From the NCBI RefSeq assembly GCF_049478495.1, contig NZ_CP168083.1, forward strand, positions 1,488,001 to 1,552,000: DNA of 64,000 nt. Direction: 5' to 3'. A program made the translations under genes and the position numbers. Within the stretch, counting starts at the first letter, position 1. Each line of letters opens with the position of its first letter. The DNA comes from P36-A1 sp049478495 (GTDB lineage Bacteria > Bacillota_I > Bacilli_A > JAJDGJ01). The notes beneath the pieces are model-generated. The model saw only the letters and a program-made list of their open reading frames with translations. It had not been told where the DNA came from and did no database searches. This document shows, one piece after another, positions 53,066 to 61,090 of the stretch.

Positions 53066-54400
53066 CTAATCTGCATATTTATATACTACTTTCATCTTTT
53101 TATTATAGTACATACTCATACAAATAGCCATTATTTCAGCAACAGGTATTGCTAGCCATACTCCATTTAAACCAAAGAAAAATGGTAGTGTAATTAAACT
53201 TATAACTAAGAATATTAAAGTTCTAAAACTTGATAGTACTGCTGATACTTTACCATTGTTTAAAGCTGTAAACATAGTAGATGCAAAGTTATTAAAACCT
53301 AAAAACATAAATCCAATGGCAGATAGTCTAAAACCTCTAACTGCAATAAGATATACTTCTCCATCTTTTGGTACAAATATAGTAACAATTGAAGATGCAA
53401 AAATAAAACAAATTAGTAAACATAATACTGAAACAACTGATATTATATTAATACTGTGTTCATATATTTTCTTTAATCTTGAATAATAATTTTTACCATA
53501 ATTAAAACTAACAATTGGAGCAATACCAGAGGCATATCCCATGTAAATATTAGTGATAATCGCATGAACAGTCATAATAATTGTAACAGCAGCTACACCA
53601 TTAATTCCTGATATTCTTATAATAATGTTATTCATCAAAATCATAGTTATACCAGAAGCTGCTATTGTAATCATTTCTGACATACCATTACTTAAAGATT
53701 TATATATTACTTCTAGATCAAAATTAAACTTTGTAAGATATAAGCCTTCTTTTTTATTATTCATAAAATACACTAATCCTATAATTGCTGGAAATCCATA
53801 ACCTATAGTTGTTGCAATTGCAGCTCCTTGTAAACCCATACCTAACTTAACAATTAGAAAATAGTCTAAAAAGATATTAAGTATTCCACCAATAATTGAT
53901 CCAATAAGTCCAATACTAGGCTTACCATCACTTATAAAAAACTGTTGAAATATAAAACCCAATATAACAAAAGGTAACCCTACTAATAAAGGATATAAAT
54001 AACTAATACATAATTCATAAATAGTTTCATCTGCACCTAATATATAAATAAGTTGATCATGAAATATATACCCTATAATTGCCAGTACAATACTAAAAGA
54101 AACTGCAATAACCACTATAAGACTAAAGGCACTTCTAGCTTCATTTATTTTATTTTCACCAAGCTTTTTTGCCACATAGGCATTTCCACCTGTCCCCAAC
54201 ATAAAACTTACTGCAATTATTAACATTAATAGTGGCATTACTATATTAACAGCTGATAATCCTTCAGCACCAATAAACCTTGCAACAAAAACCGCATCAA
54301 TAGAGGAATAAATTCCCATCAACACATTAGCTACTACTGTAGGTAATGCAAACAATAATAACATTTTTAAACTAATATTTTTATCTAATGATAATTCCAT
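53066..54400 (-). CDS. MATE-family multidrug efflux protein (MepA-like)
   Basis: 444-residue membrane antiporter with about 12 segments. MLLLFALPTVVANVLMGIYS and FVARFIGAEGLSAVNIVMP match the MepA branch of MATE proteins; GTGGNAYVAKKLGE is the first signature. It exports cationic drugs using Na+ or H+ gradients in known members. Cotranscribed with a MarR regulator from a perfect consensus promoter. Actual substrates unknown. Confidence 0.9.
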   Translation of the reverse strand: MELSLDKNISLKMLLLFALPTVVANVLMGIYSSIDAVFVARFIGAEGLSAVNIVMPLLMLIIAVSFMLGTGGNAYVAKKLGENKINEARSAFSLIVVIAVSFSIVLAIIGYIFHDQLIYILGADETIYELCISYLYPLLVGLPFVILGFIFQQFFISDGKPSIGLIGSIIGGILNIFLDYFLIVKLGMGLQGAAIATTIGYGFPAIIGLVYFMNNKKEGLYLTKFNFDLEVIYKSLSNGMSEMITIAASGITMILMNNIIIRISGINGVAAVTIIMTVHAIITNIYMGYASGIAPIVSFNYGKNYYSRLKKIYEHSINIISVVSVLCLLICFIFASSIVTIFVPKDGEVYLIAVRGFRLSAIGFMFLGFNNFASTMFTALNNGKVSAVLSSFRTLIFLVISLITLPFFFGLNGVWLAIPVAEIMAICMSMYYNKKMKVVYKYAD

Positions 54401-54427
54401 AAAAATCCCCTTTCAGTCCGAAACATT

Positions 54428-54476
54428 AATAGTAAAGACTAAGGACTATTATATATAGCTTTACACCTTATGTCAA
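54428..54476 (-). promoter_or_regulatory. Consensus promoter plus palindromic operator for the MATE-MarR operon
   Basis: On the minus strand TTGACA (54476-54471), 17-base spacer, TATAAT (54453-54448). An inverted repeat AATAGT-N11-ACTATT (54428-54450) overlaps the -10 and the start of transcription: the right place for MarR repression. Confidence 0.75.
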
Positions 54477-54567
54477 CACTTTTTTATTAGATACATTAAA
54501 TATTTATATAGCTCTATTACCTTTACCTAAGGACATTTGAAAATTATAAAGTTTTTAAAGTTAATGC

Positions 54568-54596
54568 TTGCATTACTATTCTAGTTGTAATATAAT
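54568..54596 (+). promoter_or_regulatory. Promoter of tRNA-Cys
   Basis: TTGCAT (54568-54573), 17-base spacer, TATAAT (54591-54596), 20 bases before the tRNA. Confidence 0.7.
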
Positions 54597-54615
54597 ATAT
54601 GAGTAATACATAAAG

Positions 54616-54690
54616 GGTTCCTTAGCCAAGTTGGTAAGGCATCAGACTGCAACTCTGTGACCGCCGGTTCGAGTCCGGCAGGAACCTCCA
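54616..54690 (+). tRNA. tRNA-Cys (GCA)
   Basis: Acceptor stem GGTTCCT / AGGAACC, T-arm GCCGG-TTCGAGT-CCGGC, anticodon loop CTGCAAC with GCA, and encoded CCA at 54688-54690. It is followed by a terminator and then the phage-derived block, so it may be the attachment gene. Confidence 0.95.
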
Positions 54691-54700
54691 TTATAAAAAC

Positions 54701-54726
54701 AAACCCCTTACTTAAGGGGTTTTTAT
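54701..54726 (+). terminator. tRNA-Cys terminator
   Basis: AAACCCCTTA / TAAGGGGTTT followed by T-rich sequence. Confidence 0.85.
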
Positions 54727-54812
54727 TATATTTTATAAGCTCAGTCGCTAATCGGTCGCCAAAGAATTTAGATAATCGCAGAAAATAGTGATATTTAAAG
54801 GAGATAAATTGA

Positions 54813-54914
54813 ATGGCTAAAACAATTATAAAGTTTAAAGAAACATTAACGTGTGATTTTGAAAGTGAATTAATAGCAGCTATTACGATTAAAGAAACAC
54901 ATTTATATTTATAG
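54813..54914 (+). CDS. 33-residue ORF with a strong ribosome binding site, possible remnant
   Basis: ATG at 54813 has AAAGGAG at 54797-54803, nine bases away, which is rarely accidental. The 33-residue product starts MAKTIIKFKETLTC and stops at TAG 54912-54914, right before a terminator. It is read opposite to the phage block and is the only gene between tRNA-Cys and that block. Either a small phage-border gene or the start of a truncated longer gene. I recognise no family. Confidence 0.4.
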   Translation: MAKTIIKFKETLTCDFESELIAAITIKETHLYL

Positions 54915-54920
54915 GCAATA

Positions 54921-54952
54921 AAAAAGGACTAGCAATTAAGCTAGTCTTTTTA
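54921..54952. terminator. Bidirectional terminator at the end of the phage block
   Basis: GACTAGC / GCTAGTC stem with a short loop, A-run before and T-run after. It serves the endolysin gene on the minus strand and the small ORF on the plus strand. Confidence 0.75.
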
Positions 54953-54965
54953 CTTTAGTAATGTT

Positions 54966-55751
54966 TTATATTTTTACAATTTTAAACAAAAATCTTTTAC
55001 TATCAGCATTATTCCATATATTTACTTTCTTTTTAGTTGCGACATTAACAACACCTCTACCTTTTGTATGTATTTCAACAGGGGTGTCATAGTAATTACT
55101 TGTCAAAGAAGCTTTACCTATCTTGTCCCAACTGTAAATATTAATATAACATTCCTTATTGTCATTACCACGGAAATAGGCACTGTGTGTAGGTTGGTCG
55201 CCTTTAGGTTTACTATTATTAACAAGCTTTTTATCTGTAAGTTGTTCAGCCATGTATTGTGCTAGTTTACTTTTATTAGCTTGATATGTTTTCATGTCAG
55301 ATTTACTGGTAATGAATGCAACTTCTACTAATCTATAATTAAGTCCTTTTTGTTTGGCTATATTCATGTTTAAAAGGTCCGAACGTTTCTTAATACCACG
55401 ATTAGTAAAATACTTGTCTAGAGCTTTTAAAATAGATTTATCGTATTTATCGGCTGCTAAACCACTACCAATTAAAACCTCACTACCGTGCGCACTTGAT
55501 ACACCTGCATTAAAGTGAGTTTCAATAATGATTGGTTTAGTTCCATGTGGCCATGAATAAAGTCCTTTTCCTTTAGCTGATTGTTGATACATATCTCTAG
55601 AAGTATCGTATATATGTACTGATTTACCTAGCTTTTTAAGATACTTAGCAAGCAAAGCATTAAACTCTCTTGTTAATTTATATTCTTTATATCCATTTCC
55701 GACAGCGCCAGGATCTCCAGCGCCATGTCCTCCAATCAAGTAGTAATCCAT
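54966..55751 (-). CDS. Phage endolysin: N-acetylmuramoyl-L-alanine amidase (Amidase_3)
   Basis: 261 residues. The zinc amidase domain fills about residues 1-175: HGAGDPGAVGNG holds the first zinc His, IIETHFNA the second, and VEVAFITS the catalytic Glu. The last 70 residues (after SKPKGDQPTHSAYF) are a small beta-rich domain, probably for wall binding. No signal peptide, so export needs a holin, and a small membrane gene lies just upstream with a 2-base gap. GAAGGAG before ATG. Last gene of the phage block, the usual lysis position. Confidence 0.9.
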   Translation of the reverse strand: MDYYLIGGHGAGDPGAVGNGYKEYKLTREFNALLAKYLKKLGKSVHIYDTSRDMYQQSAKGKGLYSWPHGTKPIIIETHFNAGVSSAHGSEVLIGSGLAADKYDKSILKALDKYFTNRGIKKRSDLLNMNIAKQKGLNYRLVEVAFITSKSDMKTYQANKSKLAQYMAEQLTDKKLVNNSKPKGDQPTHSAYFRGNDNKECYINIYSWDKIGKASLTSNYYDTPVEIHTKGRGVVNVATKKKVNIWNNADSKRFLFKIVKI

Positions 55752-55752
55752 A

Positions 55753-56199
55753 CTAAATCACTCCTTCTTCATTATCTATAACTTCTTCATCAATCACTTC
55801 AATGTCATCATTAAATTCAGATGAATCAATAGCTATTATATCATTACCCCCAACAACAGCATTTGTATTATTTACTCCTGCAATAAATTTAGTATATAAT
55901 ATTTGATTAAAAGCTCCCTTTGCTGTATCGTAACCCCCGCCTATTGCAAATCCTAATCCAATTCCAACTCCGATTGCATTTTCAATACTCATATTATTTA
56001 ATAATTCAATTTGAATTAACTTATATTCTTTAATATAAATGATTATTAAAGTTGTTAAACAAACAGTAATTACAAATAACATAATCCCTTGCCAATTTCT
56101 TTTTGCAACATTATCAATTTGACTTTTGATAGTGTTCACTACAAAAATTACTATAGGCGCTATTACTAAAAACAATGCATTAAAATTATCTAAATTCAT
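55753..56199 (-). CDS. Holin-like or phage membrane protein
   Basis: 148 residues with about three hydrophobic segments in the first 110 (LFLVIAPIVIFVVNTI, GIMLFVITVCLTTLIIIYI, a glycine-rich GIGLGFAIGGG) and an acidic tail with many Asp and Glu. Position directly before the amidase suggests a holin. Longer tail than common holins, so call is by context. Confidence 0.6.
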   Translation of the reverse strand: MNLDNFNALFLVIAPIVIFVVNTIKSQIDNVAKRNWQGIMLFVITVCLTTLIIIYIKEYKLIQIELLNNMSIENAIGVGIGLGFAIGGGYDTAKGAFNQILYTKFIAGVNNTNAVVGGNDIIAIDSSEFNDDIEVIDEEVIDNEEGVI

Positions 56200-56203
56200 A
56201 TAT

Positions 56204-56515
56204 CTATTCTCCCTTTATTAATTTATCGTTTATACGATCAGTATCTTTTTTTAATTCTTCGATATCATTTGAATGTATGATATTAGCATTTTCTAAAACT
56301 ACAATTCGCGTTTCATGGTTCCTAATACCACCACTATTTCCATTTATTTTTTCTAACAAGCCAGCATTAGCTTCTATACTGACATATCTAATAAATGCTT
56401 TACCATGTCTTCCTTTTAAAAATCCATACAAGGCTCCAGCAAAAGAAATTAAAGCTAATAAATTCGCTCCAACATTTTTAAACCAGTTTGCCCAAAATGC
56501 TATATCTTCGCTCAT
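56204..56515 (-). CDS. Phage membrane-coiled-coil protein (XhlA-like)
   Basis: 103 residues: one membrane segment near 18-36 (LLALISFAGALYGFLKG) and a helical C-terminal half with heptad-like ETRIVVLENANIIHSNDIEE. Resembles the XhlA/hemolysin-type proteins of lysis cassettes by layout only. AAGGAG before ATG. Confidence 0.5.
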   Translation of the reverse strand: MSEDIAFWANWFKNVGANLLALISFAGALYGFLKGRHGKAFIRYVSIEANAGLLEKINGNSGGIRNHETRIVVLENANIIHSNDIEELKKDTDRINDKLIKGE

Positions 56516-56531
56516 AAATTCTCCTTCCGAC

Positions 56532-56810
56532 TTAAAAATTAACTAATTGCTCATATCCCACTAATTTCTTCTTTTTTTTATGAACATAGCCAATTTTATC
56601 TGATTTTTGCCTATTACAATCTCTATGTGTTAGTTGTAGATTGTCTAATGTATCTCTACCTCCTTTCGCTTTAGGTATTATATGATCAATTTCTGCAGAC
56701 ATTGGATGAGGAGTTTTTAATGTTTTATCAACATACTGACCGCATATTGCACAATGTTCTTCTTTTGCTAAAATAACTTTTCTGTTTCTACTAAATAAAT
56801 CATTTGCCAT
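56532..56810 (-). CDS. HNH endonuclease
   Basis: 92 residues. CAICGQYVD gives the first zinc Cys pair, DHIIPKAKGG the catalytic HNH core and THRDCNRQKSDK the end. Small HNH proteins near terminase genes aid DNA cleavage at cos during packaging in several phages. Start codon overlaps the terminase stop by one base. Usual position is upstream of terminase; here it is downstream. Confidence 0.88.
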   Translation of the reverse strand: MANDLFSRNRKVILAKEEHCAICGQYVDKTLKTPHPMSAEIDHIIPKAKGGRDTLDNLQLTHRDCNRQKSDKIGYVHKKKKKLVGYEQLVNF

Positions 56811-57580
56811 TATTTAAACCTCTCTGCTGCATAATTACTAGCTAATGCCATTGCTTCAATTACACTTATATCTTGTTCGACATTTAAACTTGTAAACTTT
56901 TTATAGTCGCCTTTTTGCTTCCATGTCACGTTTAAAAATTCATCTGTAATTCCTTGCTGACTTGCTATATCAATAACATTAGTGTTGATTTGATATTCTA
57001 ATAATTGTTGACCGGCTAAAAATTCATGAGAATTAATTTTTTTATATCTTTTCTTAAATTTTTTCTTTATCATTTCGCCAAAAGTATCTCTAAACATTCC
57101 ATCCGCAACAACACCTTTAATGTTGCTATTTTCAAGTATGTATTTTGCTACCCAGTCAAAACCATCTTTATTCATTCTTTTATCTAAAACTTGTAAATAA
57201 ATTTTATCTTTGTTTTTAGCAGCAATTACTGCACAATGATAGTCTGTTGAGAATTTAATTCCAAGTATAAACTCGCCTTTGTATTTTTGTGCTTCATCTT
57301 GATTTGTTAATACTCTTTCAATTGAATTTTGATTAAATATAGCTTTATTTTCAATCGAATGTAGAAGACCTAATCTTTGCACAGCAAAGTCTAAGTTATC
57401 TAGTGTTTTATACTCTTGAACAACTGTTTTATAATCTATACTTATGTTAAAACTAGGGTTTGTTCTCTTTAATAAATCTTTATCCAAAAATAAATTTTGT
57501 TCTTCTAATTCTTTTAGTGAATAACTATCGCCAATACCCCATTCAAATAAATTTGGCTTGCCTTTAAACTCGTTAACCAT
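56810..57580 (-). CDS. Terminase large subunit, C-terminal (nuclease) part, in the -1 frame
   Basis: Frame of 256 residues covering the second half of a large terminase: FILGIKFSTDYHCAV is the first beta strand with its Asp in the RNase H-like nuclease fold, and GVVADGMFRD holds a second acidic residue. It has no ribosome binding site of its own of note and starts inside the upstream frame. It continues the N-terminal frame after a -1 shift at 57586-57592 (see that feature); a fused product would be about 441 residues, a normal TerL size. Confidence 0.85.
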   Translation of the reverse strand: MVNEFKGKPNLFEWGIGDSYSLKELEEQNLFLDKDLLKRTNPSFNISIDYKTVVQEYKTLDNLDFAVQRLGLLHSIENKAIFNQNSIERVLTNQDEAQKYKGEFILGIKFSTDYHCAVIAAKNKDKIYLQVLDKRMNKDGFDWVAKYILENSNIKGVVADGMFRDTFGEMIKKKFKKRYKKINSHEFLAGQQLLEYQINTNVIDIASQQGITDEFLNVTWKQKGDYKKFTSLNVEQDISVIEAMALASNYAAERFK

Positions 57581-58134
57581 TCTTTTAAAAAAACATCATC
57601 ATCTATTAGCCTTGGGCATGTACCAGCATATATAACTTTTGGATTTCCCATTGCCGAAATAGTTGGTAACATTGCTGACATCATTGCATCAGTGACAAAT
57701 TGAAATTCATCAAAGATTAATACTTCATTACTTCCACCAATACCAGCGGATTTTGTTCTAGCTCTAAATTGTATACATGCACCGTTTGTTAGCACAATTT
57801 CTTGAGCGCCTCTTTGCCTAATAATTTTAGATACTTCATTATTAAATATTGGGTTACTTTCAAATTCAAAGGTAATCTTTCTGAAAAAATCTTCACACGA
57901 TGCTACTTCATGCGATGTAAATAGTATCTTTTTTTTATTTAACAGTAGTTCAACCATAGTGATCAATACTAGAATTTGTGACTTACCATTTTGTCTTGGA
58001 GCAATAAATATGGCTGTATCTAAATTATCTCTAAAGAATTTCCAAACACTTTCAGACTGCCATTCATATGGCTTAAACGACAATAAAGAATAGAACTCTT
58101 TTAAAAATTTTTTTTGAAATCTATTTTTAGCCAT
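57514..58134 (-). CDS. Terminase large subunit, N-terminal (ATPase) part
   Basis: Frame of 206 residues with Walker A APRQNGKS near 46-53, Walker B VLIFDEFQ near 137-144 and a coupling motif AGTCP near 171: the packaging motor ATPase of tailed phages. The reading frame is correct to about residue 183; the last 23 residues before the stop at 57514 are unlike terminase, while the -1 frame continues properly. So either this is a programmed shift, or the gene is broken by a one-base loss from a T-run. Confidence 0.9.
   Translation of the reverse strand: MAKNRFQKKFLKEFYSLLSFKPYEWQSESVWKFFRDNLDTAIFIAPRQNGKSQILVLITMVELLLNKKKILFTSHEVASCEDFFRKITFEFESNPIFNNEVSKIIRQRGAQEIVLTNGACIQFRARTKSAGIGGSNEVLIFDEFQFVTDAMMSAMLPTISAMGNPKVIYAGTCPRLIDDDVFLKEWLTSLKASQIYLNGVLAIVIH
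57586..57592 (-). other. Slippery heptamer T-TTT-TTA at the terminase frame junction
   Basis: On the minus strand the 0-frame reads GTT-TTT-TTA-AAA; the heptamer TTTTTTA is a classical -1 slippery site, and slipping there continues as AAA-AGA-ATG into the downstream terminase frame. A loss of one T from an eight-T run would leave the same trace. Confidence 0.75.
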
Positions 58135-58371
58135 CTATTTTAATTGCTTTCTTAATTTCTCTAACTTATTTTCTGGAATTTTTTCTTTTTTATTTAGATG
58201 TAGTTTGTAATGTGGAGGGACTTGTTTTTCTGTTATACAATAGTGTGTTAATTCATCTTCTGAATTAAAATTTTTAACAACAGTAGTAACAACTCCACCT
58301 TTTATCAAAAAATCTCTAGCATTATCTTCTGTCCAATCATTTATTGTTATCCCTTTTAATTTATTAGTCAT
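58135..58371 (-). CDS. Small phage protein upstream of terminase, candidate TerS or regulator
   Basis: 78 residues, mixed charge, ending in a Lys-rich tail (IPENKLEKLRKQLK). AAAGGAGG before ATG and zero gap to terminase. TerS often occupies this place, but no helix-turn-helix is clear, so only position supports that. Confidence 0.45.
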   Translation of the reverse strand: MTNKLKGITINDWTEDNARDFLIKGGVVTTVVKNFNSEDELTHYCITEKQVPPHYKLHLNKKEKIPENKLEKLRKQLK

Positions 58372-58377
58372 ATTTAC

Positions 58378-58486
58378 CTCCTTTTAGGGTACTACCCCTA
58401 AAAAATCAATATAGCGCGTGTCCGTGTAAAGGTGTGAGGTAGACATAGACACTTTGACTTTGACTCCCCCCCCATTTTTAATTTAC
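58378..58486. other. Candidate cos/packaging region before the terminase genes
   Basis: In this A/T-rich genome the only gap of the phage block over 60 bases holds a GC-rich string (GCGCGTGTCCGTG), a run of eight C (58466-58473), direct repeat TTTGACTTTGAC and a hairpin TTAGGG/CCCTAA near the terminase-side gene. cos sites of Gram-positive phages often lie next to terminase/HNH genes and are C- or G-rich. Confidence 0.4.
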
Positions 58487-58780
58487 TTACTTTTTGTTAG
58501 CATAATACCATCTTGCTAATTTTTTTTGTTTTGCATTACCATTTTGCATTAAATACTTTGCACTAGCTTCTTCTAGTTTATATTTCCTACCATTAGTTTT
58601 CTTTCTAACAGTTCTCTTTCTAAGCCTTCCAACTCTTATTTCAACCTCACTTGCATTAGCATCTACTTTTTTATTTACACTTACATACTTTTGTTTAAGC
58701 AAACTATCTAATGCAGGTGACTTAAGTATCTGTTTAGATATCTCTGGTTCATTAAGCTTTACTTCAATGTCTTTGCTCAT
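58487..58780 (-). CDS. Small basic phage protein, unknown
   Basis: 97 residues, strongly basic in the C-terminal half (RLRKRTVRKKTNGRKYK). Possibly DNA-binding. It overlaps the preceding 111-residue gene by an ATGA junction, so is part of the operon. No family recognised. Confidence 0.5.
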   Translation of the reverse strand: MSKDIEVKLNEPEISKQILKSPALDSLLKQKYVSVNKKVDANASEVEIRVGRLRKRTVRKKTNGRKYKLEEASAKYLMQNGNAKQKKLARWYYANKK

Positions 58781-59112
58781 GCTATCACATCAATCCTATA
58801 TTTATATGTAGCTGTCTGGATATTGCTTGGTGCTTGCTTAGAATCCTTTACTACTTCTAGATTAGGATTACCAACCTTAGATAACTTAACTACATCACAC
58901 ATTAATATATTAAATAGATTATTAACTTCATTATCATTTAAGTAATAGAATTGAATGTTAAATGAATGAGTAGCTATCAATCTATTCTTTGATACAATAC
59001 TATCTAATGTTATTACTACTTGGGACTTTAACTCTTCTCCTTGATTAGCTATATACTTTTGATTAGCAACTATACCTTTGCTATTAAGTAACTCTATAAT
59101 ATTTGCAATCAT
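58777..59112 (-). CDS. Phage protein, possible tail terminator or connector
   Basis: 111 residues, with alpha/beta pattern (IIELLNSKGIVANQKYIAN opening; a beta-rich end TATYKYRIDVIA) and size like tail-completion proteins. It sits two bases after the 156-residue gene. Call is by size and pattern only. Confidence 0.4.
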   Translation of the reverse strand: MIANIIELLNSKGIVANQKYIANQGEELKSQVVITLDSIVSKNRLIATHSFNIQFYYLNDNEVNNLFNILMCDVVKLSKVGNPNLEVVKDSKQAPSNIQTATYKYRIDVIA

Positions 59113-59114
59113 TG

Positions 59115-59585
59115 CTACACCTCTTTTGATACTGATATGATTCCACTCTCTGGATTAATACTTAAACTATTCTTTGTACTTGATTTATTGCTTATACTAC
59201 ACTTGATATTATCATTAGCGTATATTGGTGCTAACAAAGGAATATCAAATGATTCCTTCTCGCCATCGTAGTCATAGCTACCACTAATAATAAGTGGAGT
59301 TACATTAACAGATGTTGTGCGCTTAGGTGCAATGCTATCAAAGGTTGTATATCCCATAACCTTTTTACCTAGCTTGCAAGTATACCAGTCATTCAATACC
59401 TTAGTACTGCTATCTGTTTGCCTTAATATAAATGACTCACCTTTGTTTTTATTATTAGTATTTGCAACAAAAAACTTAATGCAATTGATTTTAATCTTTC
59501 TAGTATCAGTATTCTCATCTGTTATTGTTGGTTCATCACCAATGATACTCATATATTTTTTTTGAGTACTGTTATAATATCTCAC
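59115..59585 (-). CDS. Phage protein, unknown (beta-rich)
   Basis: 156 residues, GTG start with GAGGAG spaced by 9. Beta-strand-rich with NVTPLIISGSYDYDG and IKCSISNKSSTKNSLSINPESG. Probably a minor structural protein; no family recognised. Confidence 0.5.
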   Translation of the reverse strand: MRYYNSTQKKYMSIIGDEPTITDENTDTRKIKINCIKFFVANTNNKNKGESFILRQTDSSTKVLNDWYTCKLGKKVMGYTTFDSIAPKRTTSVNVTPLIISGSYDYDGEKESFDIPLLAPIYANDNIKCSISNKSSTKNSLSINPESGIISVSKEV

Positions 59586-59591
59586 AACTTA

Positions 59592-61088
59592 TCACTCCTC
59601 TTGACCTATTATCTCGCCACCAAGTGGACTAATAGCTAAATCTGAATAGTCTTTATAATTATCTAGAGTTGTAATATAATTCTTTTCTCCATCAGCTAAT
59701 CTTCTATATGTCCACTTAGGCGGTTTAGTTACATTACCTTGTACAACTCTTGCACCAGTAAAACTAAATGAATATATGTTTTCATCAAGTCTTGTCTCTT
59801 CACATTTTTCATACGCATAAAAACCAGTATTAATTTGATAATTCCATCTTTTTGGAACAAATAAATAAACATAATTTTGAATTAGAACTTTCTCTCTAAT
59901 TCTATTTCGATACGCTATGTTATCAACTAAAATAGTAAAATCTATACTTGGTGTTTTTCTATTGTCATTGATATATGCAATAGGCAATGTACTACCTTGA
60001 ATCTCTAACATCTGAGTAGTTGATTCAGTTGTATAATGTCCTGTAGATATTACTCCATTAGACTCATATTGATTAAATCTAATGCCTTCACCTAACTCAT
60101 TAATAAAGATTCCATAATCTACATCTGGCTCATCTCTAGCAATTATTCTTTGAGTTTTTGAGTAAGACCCTACTTTTACATATCTATACATTGTTCCACT
60201 TGTAACAGTTGTATTAAAGTCTGGTCTAACTTTAGCACCATTTTTCAATGCCATTCTAAACCTAGTGCATTTACCACCTTTTGTAGATAAACCTTGCGTT
60301 CTGCTCATACTTGCCATATCTCTAGCTAATCCATAATCATATGCCTTGCCACGTTTCCTGAAGAATAATCTTAAATCAAAACCATCAGCACCATCTTTAA
60401 ATAGTTTAATTTGATTTCTTTTATTGTCTACATCACGTTTATTTATAAACATCCAAAATCTCTTAGACCATGCTTTAGAGTTTGCCCATGCTTTTGTAAA
60501 GAATACACTTCTTGGTGTTTGGTTATTCCCATAGTCAAAATAAACTATGATATTATCATAAGTATTTTTATCTAATTGCTTATATGCAATACGATCTTTC
60601 TTTTTACCTTTACCTTTGATTTTTATAGTTTCATAACCACCATTAAAACCTTTATTATCTCCACCAGTACCAATCCATGCACTTAAATTAACTACATGAG
60701 TACCGTTTTTGTTTAAATTATTTAGATATTGAGTCTTAGCAGTAGCAGTGCCTGTGCCAGACAATACTCCATCACTTGAAACTTTTAAATCACCTAAATT
60801 CCAATTTTCACTCCAATAATTTTTTCTTGAAGCTGAAGAATTTTTATAAGCTTGTTTTTGATAAACCTCATAAGATACTTTGTATTCATAAACTTTTCCA
60901 AAATCATTTATATCATGAAATTGATATTTAGTAGTATCACTGTCAGTTTGCATAATAGTTTCAAATGATGCAGAACCTACTTTTCTTTCAATTTTAATAT
61001 TTGATAAAAAAGCATTTTTAGTGTTGTCAGTTATTTTTATTATTGTTTGTGGAATAAAACCACCAACTTGTTCTATAATAATTGCCAT
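59592..61088 (-). CDS. Phage tail-associated structural protein
   Basis: 498 residues. The first 95 or so resemble a fibronectin-III-like module (EQVGGFIPQTIIKITDN..YQFHDINDFGKVYEYKVSYEV), then a long unique region rich in Tyr, Trp and Lys, and an end (TYRRLADGEKNYITTLDNYKDYS) similar in flavour to tail or host-recognition proteins. It lies two bases after the fibre-like gene. Exact identity is not clear. Confidence 0.5.
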   Translation of the reverse strand: MAIIIEQVGGFIPQTIIKITDNTKNAFLSNIKIERKVGSASFETIMQTDSDTTKYQFHDINDFGKVYEYKVSYEVYQKQAYKNSSASRKNYWSENWNLGDLKVSSDGVLSGTGTATAKTQYLNNLNKNGTHVVNLSAWIGTGGDNKGFNGGYETIKIKGKGKKKDRIAYKQLDKNTYDNIIVYFDYGNNQTPRSVFFTKAWANSKAWSKRFWMFINKRDVDNKRNQIKLFKDGADGFDLRLFFRKRGKAYDYGLARDMASMSRTQGLSTKGGKCTRFRMALKNGAKVRPDFNTTVTSGTMYRYVKVGSYSKTQRIIARDEPDVDYGIFINELGEGIRFNQYESNGVISTGHYTTESTTQMLEIQGSTLPIAYINDNRKTPSIDFTILVDNIAYRNRIREKVLIQNYVYLFVPKRWNYQINTGFYAYEKCEETRLDENIYSFSFTGARVVQGNVTKPPKWTYRRLADGEKNYITTLDNYKDYSDLAISPLGGEIIGQEE

Positions 61089-61090
61089 GA

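Noticed and set aside
54740..54765. Possible attachment core after tRNA-Cys
   Set aside because: No matching copy of the tRNA 3' end or this string is seen at the other edge of the phage block.
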